This document shows, piece after piece, positions 8,614 through 19,740 of a stretch of 64,000 nt of DNA. Positions within the stretch are counted from its first letter, which is position 1, and each line of letters begins with the position of its first letter. Location: contig NZ_QQAW01000015.1 of NCBI RefSeq assembly GCF_003350405.1, positions 1 through 64,000 of the forward strand, read 5' to 3'. The notes beneath the pieces were generated by a model. That model worked only from the letters and a program-made list of their open reading frames with translations. It had not been told where the DNA came from and did not search any database. The translations under genes were made by a program, and so were the position numbers. Source of the stretch: Gluconacetobacter liquefaciens (GTDB taxonomy: Bacteria > Pseudomonadota > Alphaproteobacteria > Acetobacterales > Acetobacteraceae).

Positions 8614-11094
8614 ATGGATCGGAAGACGGCGCGAGGGTTCAAGAGGCGCGGATACAACAATACTCTGCTTTTTCGCCTGCTGATGTCGGGGAGCGCGCTG
8701 GCCTGCGGTGCCCTCGCCCTGTGCCCCGCGATTGCTCTGGCCCAGACGGCCGGCATCACCGCCGGGCAGCAGAAGCTTTCGGTGAATATTCCGGCCGGTG
8801 ACCTGAACAGTTCCCTGCTTGCCCTCAGCCAGGCGGCGCATCTTCAGATTTTCTATGACATGGGCAAGGTGAAGGGCCTGAAGGCGCATGCCGTCTCGGG
8901 AACCATGACGGCGGACCAGGCCCTGGCGACCATCCTGAACGGCAGTGGCTATAGTTTTTCCAGATCGGCGGGGAACCGCGTATCGCTGGTGAAGACATCA
9001 GCCAGCACGATTGTGCTTGGCCCGGTCAAGGTGGGCGGCCATGTTTCCGAACCGAATGCGCAGGCCCCCTATGGCCCTGGCGAAGGGTTCGTCGCCACAC
9101 GTTCGCTGTCCGCGACCAAGACCGACTCGCCGATCCTGACCACGCCCAAATCCATCTATGTCATCACCCGCCAGCAGATGGACGACCTTCAGCCCCTGAC
9201 CATCGACGAGGCGCTGCGGTACGCTCCGGGCATATCGGACCCGATCGGCGGCAGCGGAACGCCGATGAACAATTCCCACGACATCTACCAGCGCGGCTTT
9301 CAGTCCGACACGTTCGTGGACGGGCTGATGACCGGCGTCTCGCCTTCGGTTGTCGAACCGTTCATGCTGGACCGGCTGGAAGCGCTCAGCGGGCCGGCTT
9401 CGGTCATGTATGGTCAGGCCGCACCCGGCGGCATCATCAATGTCAGCCTGAAGCGGCCGACCGAGAAGGCCCAGAATCAGGTCAATATCGGCTTCGGAAG
9501 CTACGGCCGCTATGAAGGGCAGTTCGACAGCAGCGGTCCGCTGACCAAAGACGGGAGCCTGCTGTATCGCATCGTCGCCATCGGCAACACGCAGGGTGAC
9601 CAGACGCAATACAAGAAATACGAAAGGTTGGCGATCCAGCCCGCCCTGACCTGGAAAATCGACCGGAAGACGGAACTGACCTTTATCGGCCAATATAATT
9701 ACACGCCCGCACTCATGTCCAACGCCGGCGGTCCGGCCATGGGGGCCATATTTCCGCAGAAATACCTGAAATACAGTCCGTACACTTTCACCAGCGACCC
9801 GGCGTTCCAGAACTCACACCAGAATAGTGGTTTTTTTGAATATATCTTCTCCCACATATTCAACAGCCATCTGAAATTCAGCCAGAATTTCCGCTACGAG
9901 CATGTGGACAGCTATTTTGCCCAGTTGTTCAGCCAGGGACTGGTCGCGGGCACTTCGAACATGAGGCGATACGCGCTCGTCAATAGCGACCAGGGTTATT
10001 CCGTCCTGCTGGACAACCACCTTCAGGGCGATTTCTCCACCGGCCCCGTCAAACATACCGTCCTGATCGGCGTGGATTACCGATTGCAGAAGGATGTCAA
10101 TCGCTACGCTTTCGATTTCAGCACGGTCCCGACGCTCAACCTTCTGTCCCCGAGATACCATCAGTACACCTACGCCGATTTCATCAAGGGCAGCGGCAAT
10201 GAATGGGACGCTGATCATAATTACCTCGAACAGGAAGGGATCTATTTTCAGGACCAGTTCCAGTGGAAGGGCCTGAACATCATGCTCGGCGGCCGGGAGG
10301 ACTGGAACAACTGGTACGATCAGTTCCAGCGTGCCTTCACCTGGCACGCCGGCGCATCGTACGAACTGCCTTTCGGGCTCGCGCCATATTTCAGCTACGC
10401 GACCTCGTTCAACCCGCAATCCGGTGACATTTACGGTGCGGGACAGGCGTCTCCCCTGGTGGGAAAGCAGTGGGAAGTCGGGCTGAAATACCAGCCGCGT
10501 CATTCACAGATGCTCTTTACCGCCGCCGCCTATGATCTGCGCGAGAACAATGTTCTGATCAACGATCCGGACCACCAGAATTTCGATCTTCAGGTCGGAC
10601 AGATCCGGGTGCGCGGCGTCGATCTGTCGGCGAATGCCAATCTTGCCCAGGGGCTGAATCTGAGCGCGACCTACAGCTACATGGAGCCGCAGAACAGCCG
10701 CACCAATCTGACGACCACCACCTATACGGGCGAGACCGTCTCCATGAAGGACAAGGCACCGTCGCAGCTTCCACGCCATACGGTCAGCCTGTTCGTGGAT
10801 TACAAATTTCCCCGCGACATCGCGCCGGGCCTCTCGATCAATGCCGGATTGCGCTATGTCGGTTCGACTTACGGAGACAATGCCAACTCTTTCAAAGTCC
10901 CGGCCTATACCGTCTTCGACGGCGGCGCGACCTATGATTTCGGTGCGCTCATGCACAGCCTGAAAGGGCTGAACATGCGCGTCAGCCTGATCAACGCCTT
11001 CGACAAGCAATATGTCGTCAGTTGCTCCTCCGGCTCGTCCTGCGCCTGGGGTCAGCTCCGCAGGGTCTATGGTTCGGTCGGCTATCGCTGGTAG
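8614..11094 (+). CDS. TonB-dependent siderophore receptor with STN domain (second module)
   Basis: An 826-residue outer-membrane receptor paralogous to that at 2189-4828. A signal peptide ends near residue 43 (CPAIALAQ). The STN domain covers about residues 56-118 (NIPAGDLNSSLLALSQAAHL). The plug starts with PKSIYVITRQQMDDLQPLTI and contains LEALSGPASVMYGQAAPGG. The barrel ends SYGYRW-like (GSVGYRW), with Cys pairs near the C-terminus (VSCSSGSSCAWGQLRRVYG) that the left-hand paralogue shares (TSCGGTYSCYLGQGRRVYG). Presence of STN plus adjacent FecI/FecR marks it as a signalling receptor, presumably for a different siderophore than the first. Confidence 0.92.
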   Translation: MDRKTARGFKRRGYNNTLLFRLLMSGSALACGALALCPAIALAQTAGITAGQQKLSVNIPAGDLNSSLLALSQAAHLQIFYDMGKVKGLKAHAVSGTMTADQALATILNGSGYSFSRSAGNRVSLVKTSASTIVLGPVKVGGHVSEPNAQAPYGPGEGFVATRSLSATKTDSPILTTPKSIYVITRQQMDDLQPLTIDEALRYAPGISDPIGGSGTPMNNSHDIYQRGFQSDTFVDGLMTGVSPSVVEPFMLDRLEALSGPASVMYGQAAPGGIINVSLKRPTEKAQNQVNIGFGSYGRYEGQFDSSGPLTKDGSLLYRIVAIGNTQGDQTQYKKYERLAIQPALTWKIDRKTELTFIGQYNYTPALMSNAGGPAMGAIFPQKYLKYSPYTFTSDPAFQNSHQNSGFFEYIFSHIFNSHLKFSQNFRYEHVDSYFAQLFSQGLVAGTSNMRRYALVNSDQGYSVLLDNHLQGDFSTGPVKHTVLIGVDYRLQKDVNRYAFDFSTVPTLNLLSPRYHQYTYADFIKGSGNEWDADHNYLEQEGIYFQDQFQWKGLNIMLGGREDWNNWYDQFQRAFTWHAGASYELPFGLAPYFSYATSFNPQSGDIYGAGQASPLVGKQWEVGLKYQPRHSQMLFTAAAYDLRENNVLINDPDHQNFDLQVGQIRVRGVDLSANANLAQGLNLSATYSYMEPQNSRTNLTTTTYTGETVSMKDKAPSQLPRHTVSLFVDYKFPRDIAPGLSINAGLRYVGSTYGDNANSFKVPAYTVFDGGATYDFGALMHSLKGLNMRVSLINAFDKQYVVSCSSGSSCAWGQLRRVYGSVGYRW

Positions 11095-11284
11095 CGTGGA
11101 TTCTTCCTTCGGTTTTGGAGAAAAGAGCCAAAAACGTCTGATCCGTTCGGGAACCTTGGGCCTGCGTGCCCGATGCTCCTGAACGGGAAAGACTTGCCGG
11201 CCACTCTTCCGGGGGGTCTTGTCCCGGTCGCCTGTCGTTCATAGCTCAACAGTTGCGAGAGATGCTCAGACACCGGAGACGCAT

Positions 11285-11947
11285 ATGAAAATCGGCATTA
11301 TCGGCGCCGGCCACATTGGCAGTGCCCTGACCAGGCGCCTGACGGCACTGGGACATACCGTTCTGGTGGCCAACTCCCGCAATCCGGCGACCCTGAGCGA
11401 CCTCGCGGCCGAAACAGGGGCGACTGCGGTCACACCGCAGGAGGCGGTAAAGGACGTCGATCTGATCGTGCTGACGATCCCGGAGAAGAACGTTCCCCAT
11501 TTGCCCCACGATCTGTTCGCGGACGTTCCCCCAGCCTTGCCGGTCGTCGATACCGGGAACTACTACCCCCAGCAACGGGACGGCCGGATTGCGGCGATCG
11601 AGGACGGCCTGCCGGAAAGCCGCTGGGTCGAGCAGACAATCGGCCATCCGGTCATCAAGGTGTTCAACAACATATATTCCCTCCATTTGCAGGAAAACGG
11701 CAAACCGCAGGGAACGCACGGGCGCATTGCCCTGCCGGTCGCGGGTGACGACCCCACCGCGAAGGCGATCGTGCTGGATCTGGTGAATGATCTCGGCTTC
11801 GATCCGGTCGATGTCGGTGGGCTGGACGAATCCTGGCGGCAGCAGCCCGGCACACCAGTCTATGCGGCCGATCTGGACATGGCGGGCGTGAAAAAGGCAC
11901 TGTCCGAGGCCCGGCCCGAACGGGCTGCACAATGGAAGGCCACATGA
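11285..11947 (+). CDS. NADP-dependent oxidoreductase, F420-reductase-like Rossmann family
   Basis: A 220-residue protein with an N-terminal dinucleotide-binding motif (IGIIGAGHIGSALTRRL) followed by NSRNPATLSDLA, the pattern of the NADPH-dependent F420 reductase-like group. These use NADP(H); acetic acid bacteria do not normally use F420, so a flavin- or NADP-linked reductase of unknown substrate is more likely. The start at 11285 has a good Shine-Dalgarno (GGAGA) and begins exactly at the Rossmann strand; an upstream extension to 11219 is unlikely. It overlaps the following dioxygenase gene by ATGA, so the two are co-translated. Confidence 0.8.
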   Translation: MKIGIIGAGHIGSALTRRLTALGHTVLVANSRNPATLSDLAAETGATAVTPQEAVKDVDLIVLTIPEKNVPHLPHDLFADVPPALPVVDTGNYYPQQRDGRIAAIEDGLPESRWVEQTIGHPVIKVFNNIYSLHLQENGKPQGTHGRIALPVAGDDPTAKAIVLDLVNDLGFDPVDVGGLDESWRQQPGTPVYAADLDMAGVKKALSEARPERAAQWKAT

Positions 11948-12375
11948 CGCCGATGCCCGAACCGATCCGGCTGGTCGAGACGATCGCCAGCTACCACGCC
12001 CATGTGTATTTCGAAGGGCCGGACGAGCGGGCGGCCGCCGAATGCCTGCGCGCGGCCATCGCCGACCGCTTTGCCGTGCGCCTCGGCCGCTGGCATGAGG
12101 TGCCGGTCGGGCCGCACACCCTGCCCATGTATCAGGTCGCGTTCGACACCACGCTCTTCGCGACGCTCGTGCCCTGGCTGATGCTCAATCATCAGGGGCT
12201 CAGCATCCTGATCCATCCGAACACACGCTTCCCGCGCCGGGACCACATGCGCGACGGGGTGTGGCTGGGCCAACGCCGCGCGTTGCTGGCCGAGCGCGTG
12301 CCCGAGAGCGCGCCCGAGGCCGATGGCGCCGGCCTTCCGAATACCCGGCCGGGCAGTCAGGAAACCGCTGATTGA
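11944..12375 (+). CDS. DOPA 4,5-dioxygenase family protein
   Basis: A 143-residue protein of the small DOPA-dioxygenase-like family (extradiol ring-cleavage enzymes first described in fungi and plants; bacterial members are poorly studied). Conserved features are SYHAHVYFE near the N-terminus, FAVRLGRWHEVPVGPHTLPM in the middle and LMLNHQGLSILIHPNT towards the end, supplying several His ligands for a metal. The ATG at 11944 overlaps the oxidoreductase stop. Co-translation suggests the pair acts on one aromatic substrate. It is the last gene before the Wadjet operon. Confidence 0.8.
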   Translation: MTPMPEPIRLVETIASYHAHVYFEGPDERAAAECLRAAIADRFAVRLGRWHEVPVGPHTLPMYQVAFDTTLFATLVPWLMLNHQGLSILIHPNTRFPRRDHMRDGVWLGQRRALLAERVPESAPEADGAGLPNTRPGSQETAD

Positions 12376-12534
12376 GGTTTCCTCCCGCCCACGTCCTGTC
12401 GATGAGGCAGCCTGTTCCGTTGCCTTCCTCCGGCACGCCAGACCGCTGAGAACCGCCTCCCTCGCCTCGCAGGGCTGCATCCTGTAACAAGGCCCCCTTG
12501 GCATCGGTGGTCGATCGGATATGGACTGGCGCGG

Positions 12535-14010
12535 ATGAAGCTCGATTTCACGACTCTGAACAGCATGCGCCAGCATAATGCCGCCTGGCGCCTGTTATGC
12601 TCGGACCATGCGCCCCTTATTCTCAGCTTTCTGCATCAGGCGTTCATCCGCCCCAATGTGCGCAGCCTGGAAGCCGAGAGCATGGCGGAAGCGCTGGAAG
12701 ACGTGCTGTATGCGCTCCGCCAGCAACTGGATGAGACCGCGTTTCCCAGAACGGCGCGGGAGTATCTGGAAGACTGGGCTTCTCCCGACAAAGGTTGGCT
12801 GAGAAAATTCTACCAGCATGGCACGGACAATGCCGTGTTCGACATGACCCCGGCCACCGAGAAAGTCCTGTCATGGCTGGAGCAACTGGCCGAACGCAGC
12901 TTTGTGGGCACGGAATCGCGCCTGCGGACGCTGTTCGACCTGCTGCGCCAGATGAATGAGGGCTCTCAGAGCGACCCGGACCAGCGCCTGGCGGACCTGC
13001 GCCGGCGTCGCGACGAGATCGACGCGGAAATCGCCCGAATCCAGAGCGGCGACCTCAGCCTGATGGATGATACCGGCATCAAGGAACGGTTCTCGCAATT
13101 CACACGCATGGCGCGCGACCTTCTCGCCGATTTTCGTGAGGTGGAGTATAATTTTCGCCGCCTGGACCGCGCCGTGCGAGAACGCGTTGCCTTGTGGGAT
13201 GGCACCAAGGGCGCCCTGCTGGATGAAATCCTGACCCAGCACGACCTGATCAATGAGTCCGACCAGGGACGCAGTTTTCAGGCCTTCTGGAACTTCCTCA
13301 TGTCCAATCGCAGGCAGGAGGAACTGTCGCAGCACCTGGAGCGCATTCTCTCCCTGCCGGTTATTGCGAACCTGCACCCGGACCCGCGGCTGCGCCGCAT
13401 TCATTATGACTGGCTGGAAGCCGGCGAACACACGCAACGCACGGTCGCGCAGCTGTCTCATCGCCTGCGTCAGTTTCTCGATGACCAGAGCCGGCAGGAA
13501 AGCAGGCGCATCACGGAGATTCTGTACAACATCGAGGCGCACGCGCTCGCCATGCGTCCCTACCTGTCCGACTGCCCGCCCGACGAGGCCCTGATCGGGC
13601 TTGATGCCATGTCGGCCTCCCCAGACCTGCTCATGGAACGGCCGCTTTATACGCCTCCTCTCCCCACGATCCTGACCATCGACCCGCTTCCTGACGATGA
13701 AACGGACGATGCCGACCCGACGGCCCTGTACGAACAGGTTATGGTGGATCGGGTGCGCCTGGCCGAAAACATTCAGCAGGCTCTGGCAGAAGTCCCGCAG
13801 GTCAGCCTGGCAGCCCTGCTGCGCCGTTATCCCCTGGAACAGGGGTTGTCCGAACTGGTGGCCTATCTTCAACTCAGCAGTGAGCGCTTCGAGAGCCTCA
13901 TTGATGAAAAGACAAACGACCATGTAAGCTGGGATATCATGACCGCTGACGGATCCATCATAACGCGCGACGCCACCCTTCAACGCGTGATTTTCGTGAG
14001 ATCGGCATGA
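12535..14010 (+). CDS. jetA: Wadjet protein JetA (DUF3375, MukF/kleisin-like)
   Basis: A 491-residue DUF3375 protein, the kleisin-like subunit of the Wadjet SMC complex. The N-terminus FTTLNSMRQHNAAWRLLCSD and the block LRQQLDETAFPRTAREYLED are family hallmarks, followed by a long helical region (SFVGTESRLRTLFDLLRQMN, RRDEIDAEIARIQSGDL). In known Wadjet complexes JetA bridges the SMC heads of JetC. It starts a four-gene operon whose order A-B-C-D is that of Wadjet type I; its stop overlaps the jetB start (ATGA at 14007). Length is as expected and no frameshift is visible. The preceding 159 bp hold no gene and should contain the promoter. Confidence 0.93.
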   Translation: MKLDFTTLNSMRQHNAAWRLLCSDHAPLILSFLHQAFIRPNVRSLEAESMAEALEDVLYALRQQLDETAFPRTAREYLEDWASPDKGWLRKFYQHGTDNAVFDMTPATEKVLSWLEQLAERSFVGTESRLRTLFDLLRQMNEGSQSDPDQRLADLRRRRDEIDAEIARIQSGDLSLMDDTGIKERFSQFTRMARDLLADFREVEYNFRRLDRAVRERVALWDGTKGALLDEILTQHDLINESDQGRSFQAFWNFLMSNRRQEELSQHLERILSLPVIANLHPDPRLRRIHYDWLEAGEHTQRTVAQLSHRLRQFLDDQSRQESRRITEILYNIEAHALAMRPYLSDCPPDEALIGLDAMSASPDLLMERPLYTPPLPTILTIDPLPDDETDDADPTALYEQVMVDRVRLAENIQQALAEVPQVSLAALLRRYPLEQGLSELVAYLQLSSERFESLIDEKTNDHVSWDIMTADGSIITRDATLQRVIFVRSA

Positions 14011-14765
14011 GCCAGACGGTCGACGCCCCGGATGACGGGCAGGCTCCGGCTCAATCCCCCGCGTCTCTCTCCACACTCGCCATCGCCCTGCTGAAGGGCG
14101 TGATCTACCGGGAGGACGATGAAGGTCAATGGGGGCACCTGCTCCATCTGCAAAATCAGATGCGGGATTATGTATCCGTGCTGGGGCTAGTCCTGATGAT
14201 CGACCCCGCTGAAGGCTATGCCTATCTGCGCAGCATACCCGAGGCGGAGGAGGATGAGGGCGCAGCGCGCATGCCCCGCCTGGTCGCGCGGCGGCCGCTA
14301 TCCTTTCATGTCAGTCTGCTTTTAGCCCTGCTCCGCCAGCAATTGGTGCGATTCGATGCCGTGGGGGGCGAAACACGGCTTATCCTCAGCCGGAACGATA
14401 TCGCCTCCATGCTCCAGACGTTCCTGCCGGAGAGCAGCAATGAAGTCCGGCAGCTCGGGCAGATTGAAACCTACATCCGTCGCGTGACGGAACTCGGCTT
14501 TCTGCGCCCCATGGCGCCTGACAGTGCTGACGCAGCCAGCACGGCGCCCCGCTATGAGGTGCGCCGTATCCTCAAGGCCTATATTGATGCCGACTGGCTG
14601 GCCACGCTGGACGAACGGCTGGAAGCCTACCTGGCACATGCCCGCAGCCTGGAACAGACCGACGAGCCCCTGGCGGCCGCGCCCGCCACGTCCGAGCAGG
14701 CCGCCGAGCCCGACGCCCAGCTTTTTCCAGACTATGCCGATGCAGGACTGATCGACCGTGAGTGA
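14007..14765 (+). CDS. jetB: Wadjet protein JetB (DUF4194, MukE/kite-like)
   Basis: A 252-residue DUF4194 protein, the winged-helix 'kite' subunit that in Wadjet complexes binds JetA. Recognisable blocks are [40 protein letters not shown] and [20 protein letters not shown], with a second winged-helix-like part around residues 125-180 ([15 protein letters not shown]). The C-terminal 40 residues are Ala/Pro/Asp rich and probably disordered. Overlaps jetA by four bases and jetC by eight, so it is tightly coupled in the operon. Confidence 0.92.
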   Translation: MSQTVDAPDDGQAPAQSPASLSTLAIALLKGVIYREDDEGQWGHLLHLQNQMRDYVSVLGLVLMIDPAEGYAYLRSIPEAEEDEGAARMPRLVARRPLSFHVSLLLALLRQQLVRFDAVGGETRLILSRNDIASMLQTFLPESSNEVRQLGQIETYIRRVTELGFLRPMAPDSADAASTAPRYEVRRILKAYIDADWLATLDERLEAYLAHARSLEQTDEPLAAAPATSEQAAEPDAQLFPDYADAGLIDRE

Positions 14766-17700
14766 TACCCAGCAAGCCCCGCTAGACTTTGCCGTCGATG
14801 ATCGTCTGGCCGGGTTCCGCCTGCATCGTCTGGAAGTGCTGAACTGGGGCACGTTTGACAAACGCGTCTGGCGCTTTGACCTCAACGGCCGGAACGCGCT
14901 GCTTACAGGGAATATCGGCTCTGGCAAATCCACCCTGGTGGATGCCATCACGACCCTGCTCGTGCCCGCACAGCGCATTGTCTATAACAAGGCCGCCGGG
15001 GCGGAAACGCGGGAACGCTCGCTCCGCTCATACGTCACCGGCCATTATAAGTCCGAACGCAACGACGCGACTGGCTCCACCAAGTCGGTCAGCCTACGCG
15101 ATACGCAGAGCTATACGATTATTCTTGGTGTTTTCAAAAACGAAGGCTACCTGCAAACCGTAACGCTGGCGCAGGTTTTCTGGACCAAAAAGCAGCAGGT
15201 TCAGCCGGCACGGTTTTTTGTATCCGTAGAAAAAGAACTCTCCATTCAGGAGCATTTTACCGGTTTTGGCACCGACATCCTGCAACTGCGCAAGAATCTG
15301 CGCGCGCTGGGGGCGGAAGTCGAAGACAGCTTCAACCGGTATGCCGCATGGTTCCGCCGCCGCTTCGGGATTGAAAACGAGCAGGCACTGGATCTGTTCC
15401 TGCAAACCGTCTCCATGAAATCCGTCGACAACATCACGGACTTCGTACGGGAAAATATGCTGGCGCGGTTCGATGCCACTGACCGTATCCATGCCCTGAT
15501 TTCTCATTTTGAAGATCTGAACGACTCCCATCAGGCTGTTCTGAAGGCCCAGAAACAGATCAGCCTGCTGACGCCCCTGGCCGAAGACCTTGCCACTCAC
15601 AAAGACAGTGAAGCCCGCAGCGACACACTCAAGACGTTCCGACAGGCTCTGCCGGGCTATTTTGCCAGCCGGAAAGCCACGCTGCTCGAACAGCAGATCG
15701 CCAACGAGCAGGAGGTCTCCACAACCAATCAGCAACAATTGGCGGAACAGGATGCTACCCGCATAACCTGCCGGCAAAAGCTGGACGAGATCGGGCAGGC
15801 CATCTACGCCAATGGCGGCGACAGGCTGGAGCAACTGGCTTCCGCCATCCAGCAGGCGGAAAAGACCTGCGAGGAGCGTCGCAGGAATGCCGCGCACTAC
15901 GCCACGCTTGTGGAACAGCTCAACGTCAGGCCAGCCGACTCCCCCGAAGGCTTTCAAGAGCTTACGCTTCACCTCAAAAAGCAGAAAGGCGAGTGGAAGA
16001 AGCAGGACACCTGGCTTGCAAAAGACCTGACCGAGCAAAGCATTCTTTTCCACGAGGAAAAGAATCAGCACGCCGAAATCGTCACCGAACTGGACAGCCT
16101 ACGGAAACGTCAGAGCAATATTGACGAACGGCAGATCCGTATGCGCGCCATGCTCTGTGATGCCTTGGACGTTTCCGCCGAAGACTTACCCTTTGCCGGA
16201 GAGCTCATCCGTGTACGCGATGATGCACGAGAATGGGAAGGTGCGGCAGAGCGCCTGTTGCATGGCTTTGCGCTCTCCCTGCTTGTGCCGGATCATCTTT
16301 ATGCGCAGGTCGTGGACTGGGTTGACCGCACGCACCTGAAAGGCCGCCTGGTCTATTACCATATCCAGCAACATCGCTCGGGCACGCATGCTACGCGCCA
16401 GTCGAATACGCTGGCCCAGAAACTGGAGGTCCATCCGGACTCACCCATACGGCTCTGGGTGGAAAACGAACTGGCTCACCGCTTCGGTTTTACATGCTGT
16501 GAAACACAGGACCATTTTCGCAATTCCAGCAAGGCCGTAACCCGGTCCGGACAGGTGAAGGAGGCGGGCGGGCGACATGAGAAAGACGATCGTCACCGGA
16601 TCGATGACCGAAGCCGTTATGTTCTGGGGTGGAACAATGCCATCAAGATTGCGGCCCTGGAAGAGAAACAGCGTGAACAGGAAGCGCTGATACAGAAACA
16701 TGCCGGTGAGATTGCGCAGGCCGAAAACACCCGCAAGATGCTACAGGAACGGTTTGAGACCCTGACCAGGCTGGAGCGCTATCCCGATTATAGCCAACTG
16801 GACTGGCATGGTGCTGCGCAGACAGCAGCCCAGCTCACAGCAGAACGGGAGGCACTGACAGCGACATCCGATGTTCTGCGTGAACTCAAGCAGCAGCAGG
16901 ATCAGGCGGAACAGGCATGGCGGCAGGCTGAAGCGGATTATATGGTCCTGCTCAAAAAGCAGGCGCGGCTGGACCAGTCCATGGAAACGCTTCAGGCACG
17001 CTTGCAATATTGCCGGACAGTGCTGGACGATTATGCGCTCACACCGCAGCATGAGCAGGAACTCGACCAGCTTCAGCGACAGATGAATGGTGTTGAATTA
17101 ACCAGCCCCGATGCCTGTGATGTTGCGCAAACGCAGCTTCGTGACCTGCTGGATACACAACTCGACCATCTTCAGCGCACGCTGGATAGCCTGCGTGACA
17201 GTATTTTGGGCGACATGCGTGAATTCCGGACGACTTACCCTTTAGAAACGCAGGACATCGACTGTCATCTGAAAGCAGGCCCTGAATATTGTGCATTGCT
17301 GGCACAACTCCAGAAGGATGACCTGCCCCGCTTTGTCAGTCGCTTCAAGAATCTCATGACTGTCAACACCATCAACGAAATTGCGAATTTCAACGCACAT
17401 CTGGCGCAGGAACGGGAGATCATCAAGGAGCGCATTTCGGTCATCAACACCTCCCTCACCCAGATTGACTACAATCCGGACCGCTATATCCGCCTTGAAG
17501 CGCACCAGACATTGGACCCGGAAATTCGGGATTTTCAGACATCTCTTCGAGCCTGCACGGAAAATTCCGTTTCCGGAGATGATACCGAACAATATTCCGA
17601 ACGGCGCTTTCATCGGGTCAAAGAGATTATCGAACGTTTCCGGGGGCGAGAGGGTCGGGCGGAACAGGATCTTCGGTGGACCAGAAAAGTGACCGATGTA

Positions 17701-18162
17701 CGCAACTGGTTTTCCTTCGCTGCCAGCGAACGCTGGCGTGCGGATGAGACCGAATTTGACCATTATACAGATTCAGGCGGCAAATCCGGTGGCCAGAAAG
17801 AGAAGCTGGCCTACACCATTCTGGCAGCCAGCCTGGCCTATCAATTCGGGCTGGAATGGGGTGAAGTGCGCTCACGCTCATTCCGCTTCGTGGTGATCGA
17901 CGAGGCTTTTGGCCGTGGGTCTGATGACTCGACCCAATATGGTCTGCGGCTGTTCCAGCAACTGAACATGCAGCTTCTTATCATTACGCCATTGCAGAAA
18001 ATCCACATTATTGAACCGTTTGTTTCGAGTGTCGGCTTTGTCGACAATCGGGACGGGAATTACTCGCGCCTGCGCGTACTCAGTATCGAGGAGCATTTTA
18101 CCAACAAGGCGTCTCTGCATGACTCAACGCCAGAACGGCCAAGGCATGAGAGCCTGGCGTGA
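14758..18162 (+). CDS. jetC: Wadjet protein JetC (SMC/MukB-like ATPase)
   Basis: A 1134-residue SMC-type ATPase, the motor of the Wadjet complex that extrudes and recognises small circular DNA. Walker A is G51-N-I-G-S-G-K57-S-T; an ABC signature-like SGGKSGGQ lies near residues 1006-1013; Walker B is FVVIDEAFG with D1048 and catalytic E1049. Between them are long heptad-rich coiled-coil segments (about 250-470 and 640-800) around a hinge-like middle (about 480-620). The start is a GTG overlapping jetB. All catalytic motifs are intact. Base composition is visibly more A/T rich than the genes on either side, consistent with horizontal acquisition. Confidence 0.95.
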   Translation: MSDTQQAPLDFAVDDRLAGFRLHRLEVLNWGTFDKRVWRFDLNGRNALLTGNIGSGKSTLVDAITTLLVPAQRIVYNKAAGAETRERSLRSYVTGHYKSERNDATGSTKSVSLRDTQSYTIILGVFKNEGYLQTVTLAQVFWTKKQQVQPARFFVSVEKELSIQEHFTGFGTDILQLRKNLRALGAEVEDSFNRYAAWFRRRFGIENEQALDLFLQTVSMKSVDNITDFVRENMLARFDATDRIHALISHFEDLNDSHQAVLKAQKQISLLTPLAEDLATHKDSEARSDTLKTFRQALPGYFASRKATLLEQQIANEQEVSTTNQQQLAEQDATRITCRQKLDEIGQAIYANGGDRLEQLASAIQQAEKTCEERRRNAAHYATLVEQLNVRPADSPEGFQELTLHLKKQKGEWKKQDTWLAKDLTEQSILFHEEKNQHAEIVTELDSLRKRQSNIDERQIRMRAMLCDALDVSAEDLPFAGELIRVRDDAREWEGAAERLLHGFALSLLVPDHLYAQVVDWVDRTHLKGRLVYYHIQQHRSGTHATRQSNTLAQKLEVHPDSPIRLWVENELAHRFGFTCCETQDHFRNSSKAVTRSGQVKEAGGRHEKDDRHRIDDRSRYVLGWNNAIKIAALEEKQREQEALIQKHAGEIAQAENTRKMLQERFETLTRLERYPDYSQLDWHGAAQTAAQLTAEREALTATSDVLRELKQQQDQAEQAWRQAEADYMVLLKKQARLDQSMETLQARLQYCRTVLDDYALTPQHEQELDQLQRQMNGVELTSPDACDVAQTQLRDLLDTQLDHLQRTLDSLRDSILGDMREFRTTYPLETQDIDCHLKAGPEYCALLAQLQKDDLPRFVSRFKNLMTVNTINEIANFNAHLAQEREIIKERISVINTSLTQIDYNPDRYIRLEAHQTLDPEIRDFQTSLRACTENSVSGDDTEQYSERRFHRVKEIIERFRGREGRAEQDLRWTRKVTDVRNWFSFAASERWRADETEFDHYTDSGGKSGGQKEKLAYTILAASLAYQFGLEWGEVRSRSFRFVVIDEAFGRGSDDSTQYGLRLFQQLNMQLLIITPLQKIHIIEPFVSSVGFVDNRDGNYSRLRVLSIEEHFTNKASLHDSTPERPRHESLA

Positions 18163-19340
18163 CCTGGACCACGCAGGCGGACCTCAGAGCACATCTTGAG
18201 CGCTTGTGGAAAAGGGGCATACTGCCAAATGCCCTTATCATCAGGACCAGCCTGTTTCCGATAGCCTTTCCCCTGCGCACGCCAGGCGCATCCGATATTA
18301 CGCATCGCCTGCCTGCCGTCAGAGAGTGGGTGGACACACTCAAGTCCATACCGCATGTCAAGCTCATTGCGCACACGGTCAACAACCGGGCACAAGGCGC
18401 ACAGACACTTCCGCAAACGATCGTTATTGAAACATTGGAAGATGCTCTGGCCATTCTGGGCAAAGAAGACATGGCCCGACAGATCATGGCTCTGCATGAC
18501 CTTACGCTGCAACAGGCACCTTTCTTGCAGGACTGGCTCTCTCAAAATGCTCTGACGGCCCATCGTCACGCGGCAGAATGGCAGCGACTATTGACGCTGA
18601 CTCTCTGGATGAAGGAAAACCCTTCTCCCAATATCTATCTGAGACAGGTCGACCTACCGGGAATTCATACCAAATTTATCGAACAACATAAGGCTATTCT
18701 TTCCAATCTTTTTCAGCATACCCTCCCCGCGCAAGCTGTTAATGCGTCATATTCAGGCACTGCCCAGTTTGAATCTTGCTACGGCTTTCGCACCAAACCT
18801 TTGCGTGTGCGTTTTCGGGTGTTGGATGCCGCACTGTCTCCGGTCCCCGCCTGCGCGCATCCGGACATCACCCTAGACTCTGAAAGCTTCGCAGCCCTCC
18901 CTCTTTCAGGCTGTCGCATTTTCATCGTAGAAAACGAAAATTGCTTTCTTGCATTTCCGCTGCTTGAAAATGCGCTGGTCATCTTCGGTGCGGGATACTG
19001 CTGGGGTTCCCTGAAGCGCGCCCACTGGCTGCGAGACTGCTCCGTTTATTATTGGGGAGATATCGACACGCACGGATTCGGCGTTCTTGACCAACTCCGG
19101 GACATTTTACCACATACCCGCTCTTTTCTAATGGATGAACAGACTTTTCAGACCTACCGCCAATTCTGGGATACGGAACCCACTCCCGTCCGGCGGACGC
19201 TTTCACGCCTGACACCATCGGAACAGACTATTTTTACCGCCCTTCAAAGCCATCGCTTCGGCCCCAACCTGCGCCTTGAGCAGGAACGGATTCATTTCTC
19301 CGATCTGCAACAGGTGCTGGATCAACTGACCGGCCCATAG
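18159..19340 (+). CDS. jetD: Wadjet protein JetD (DUF3322/DUF2220, Toprim nuclease)
   Basis: A 393-residue protein with an N-terminal DUF3322 region ([31 protein letters not shown]) and a C-terminal DUF2220 Toprim-like domain. Toprim acidic residues are visible: E258 in IFIVENEN and D301/D303 in [12 protein letters not shown]. JetD is the topoisomerase VI-like nuclease that cleaves plasmids trapped by JetABC. GTG start overlapping the jetC stop (GTGA). The most A/T-rich gene of the operon. Intact length and residues suggest an active nuclease. Confidence 0.94.
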   Translation: MTWTTQADLRAHLERLWKRGILPNALIIRTSLFPIAFPLRTPGASDITHRLPAVREWVDTLKSIPHVKLIAHTVNNRAQGAQTLPQTIVIETLEDALAILGKEDMARQIMALHDLTLQQAPFLQDWLSQNALTAHRHAAEWQRLLTLTLWMKENPSPNIYLRQVDLPGIHTKFIEQHKAILSNLFQHTLPAQAVNASYSGTAQFESCYGFRTKPLRVRFRVLDAALSPVPACAHPDITLDSESFAALPLSGCRIFIVENENCFLAFPLLENALVIFGAGYCWGSLKRAHWLRDCSVYYWGDIDTHGFGVLDQLRDILPHTRSFLMDEQTFQTYRQFWDTEPTPVRRTLSRLTPSEQTIFTALQSHRFGPNLRLEQERIHFSDLQQVLDQLTGP

Positions 19341-19429
19341 CCCCCTTCCTTGCCCGCGACCTTCGGCCGATTTCCTACGGTCTGCTGCCAAAGGGCAGAC
19401 CCAGAAACCGAGGCTTCAGCGCTGGTTTG

Positions 19430-19740
19430 ACCCATCGGGCAGTACCATCAGCAATGGGCGCGCCTTTTACCCATTGCCGACCGTCATGCTTCGGAATCGC
19501 CAGTTCGACCGTGGCCGCCCGCGTGTCCCAACACCGGGCGCGCCAGCCATTACGCTGTGCAGTGCGGGGCGCCGAACGCGCGCCAGGCGACGCACCGGCC
19601 CCCCCCCTCCATGTCCCTCATCCGCCCGGCGGAAAATGCCAGCATCTCGCGCACAAAATCGCCATCGGAGGCTTGCTCCACAAGCTCCAGCGACGCCGAT
19701 CTTCTCATCGGCCATCGTCAGGTCTTTCAGGGTCGTTGTC
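19430..19740 (-). mobile_element. Decayed IS256-family transposase fragment (N-terminal part)
   Basis: On the minus strand, in broken frames, the sequence reads SLELVEQASDGDFVREMLAF, then AQRNGWRARCWDTRAATVEL and AIPKHDGRQWVKG. This matches the start of IS256/Mutator-type transposases (ELVEKASDGDFLREM..., RNGYR.R.WDTRAGTVELRIPK...). Frames shift around the poly-C tract near 19602, and the catalytic DDE region is missing. It lies between jetD and tRNA-Gly, so it marks past mobility at this edge of the Wadjet segment. Confidence 0.65.

Noticed and set aside
12376-12534. Attachment-site repeat of the tRNA-Gly 3' end
   Set aside because: No copy of the tRNA 3' sequence could be found before jetA, so an integrase-type island border is not supported.
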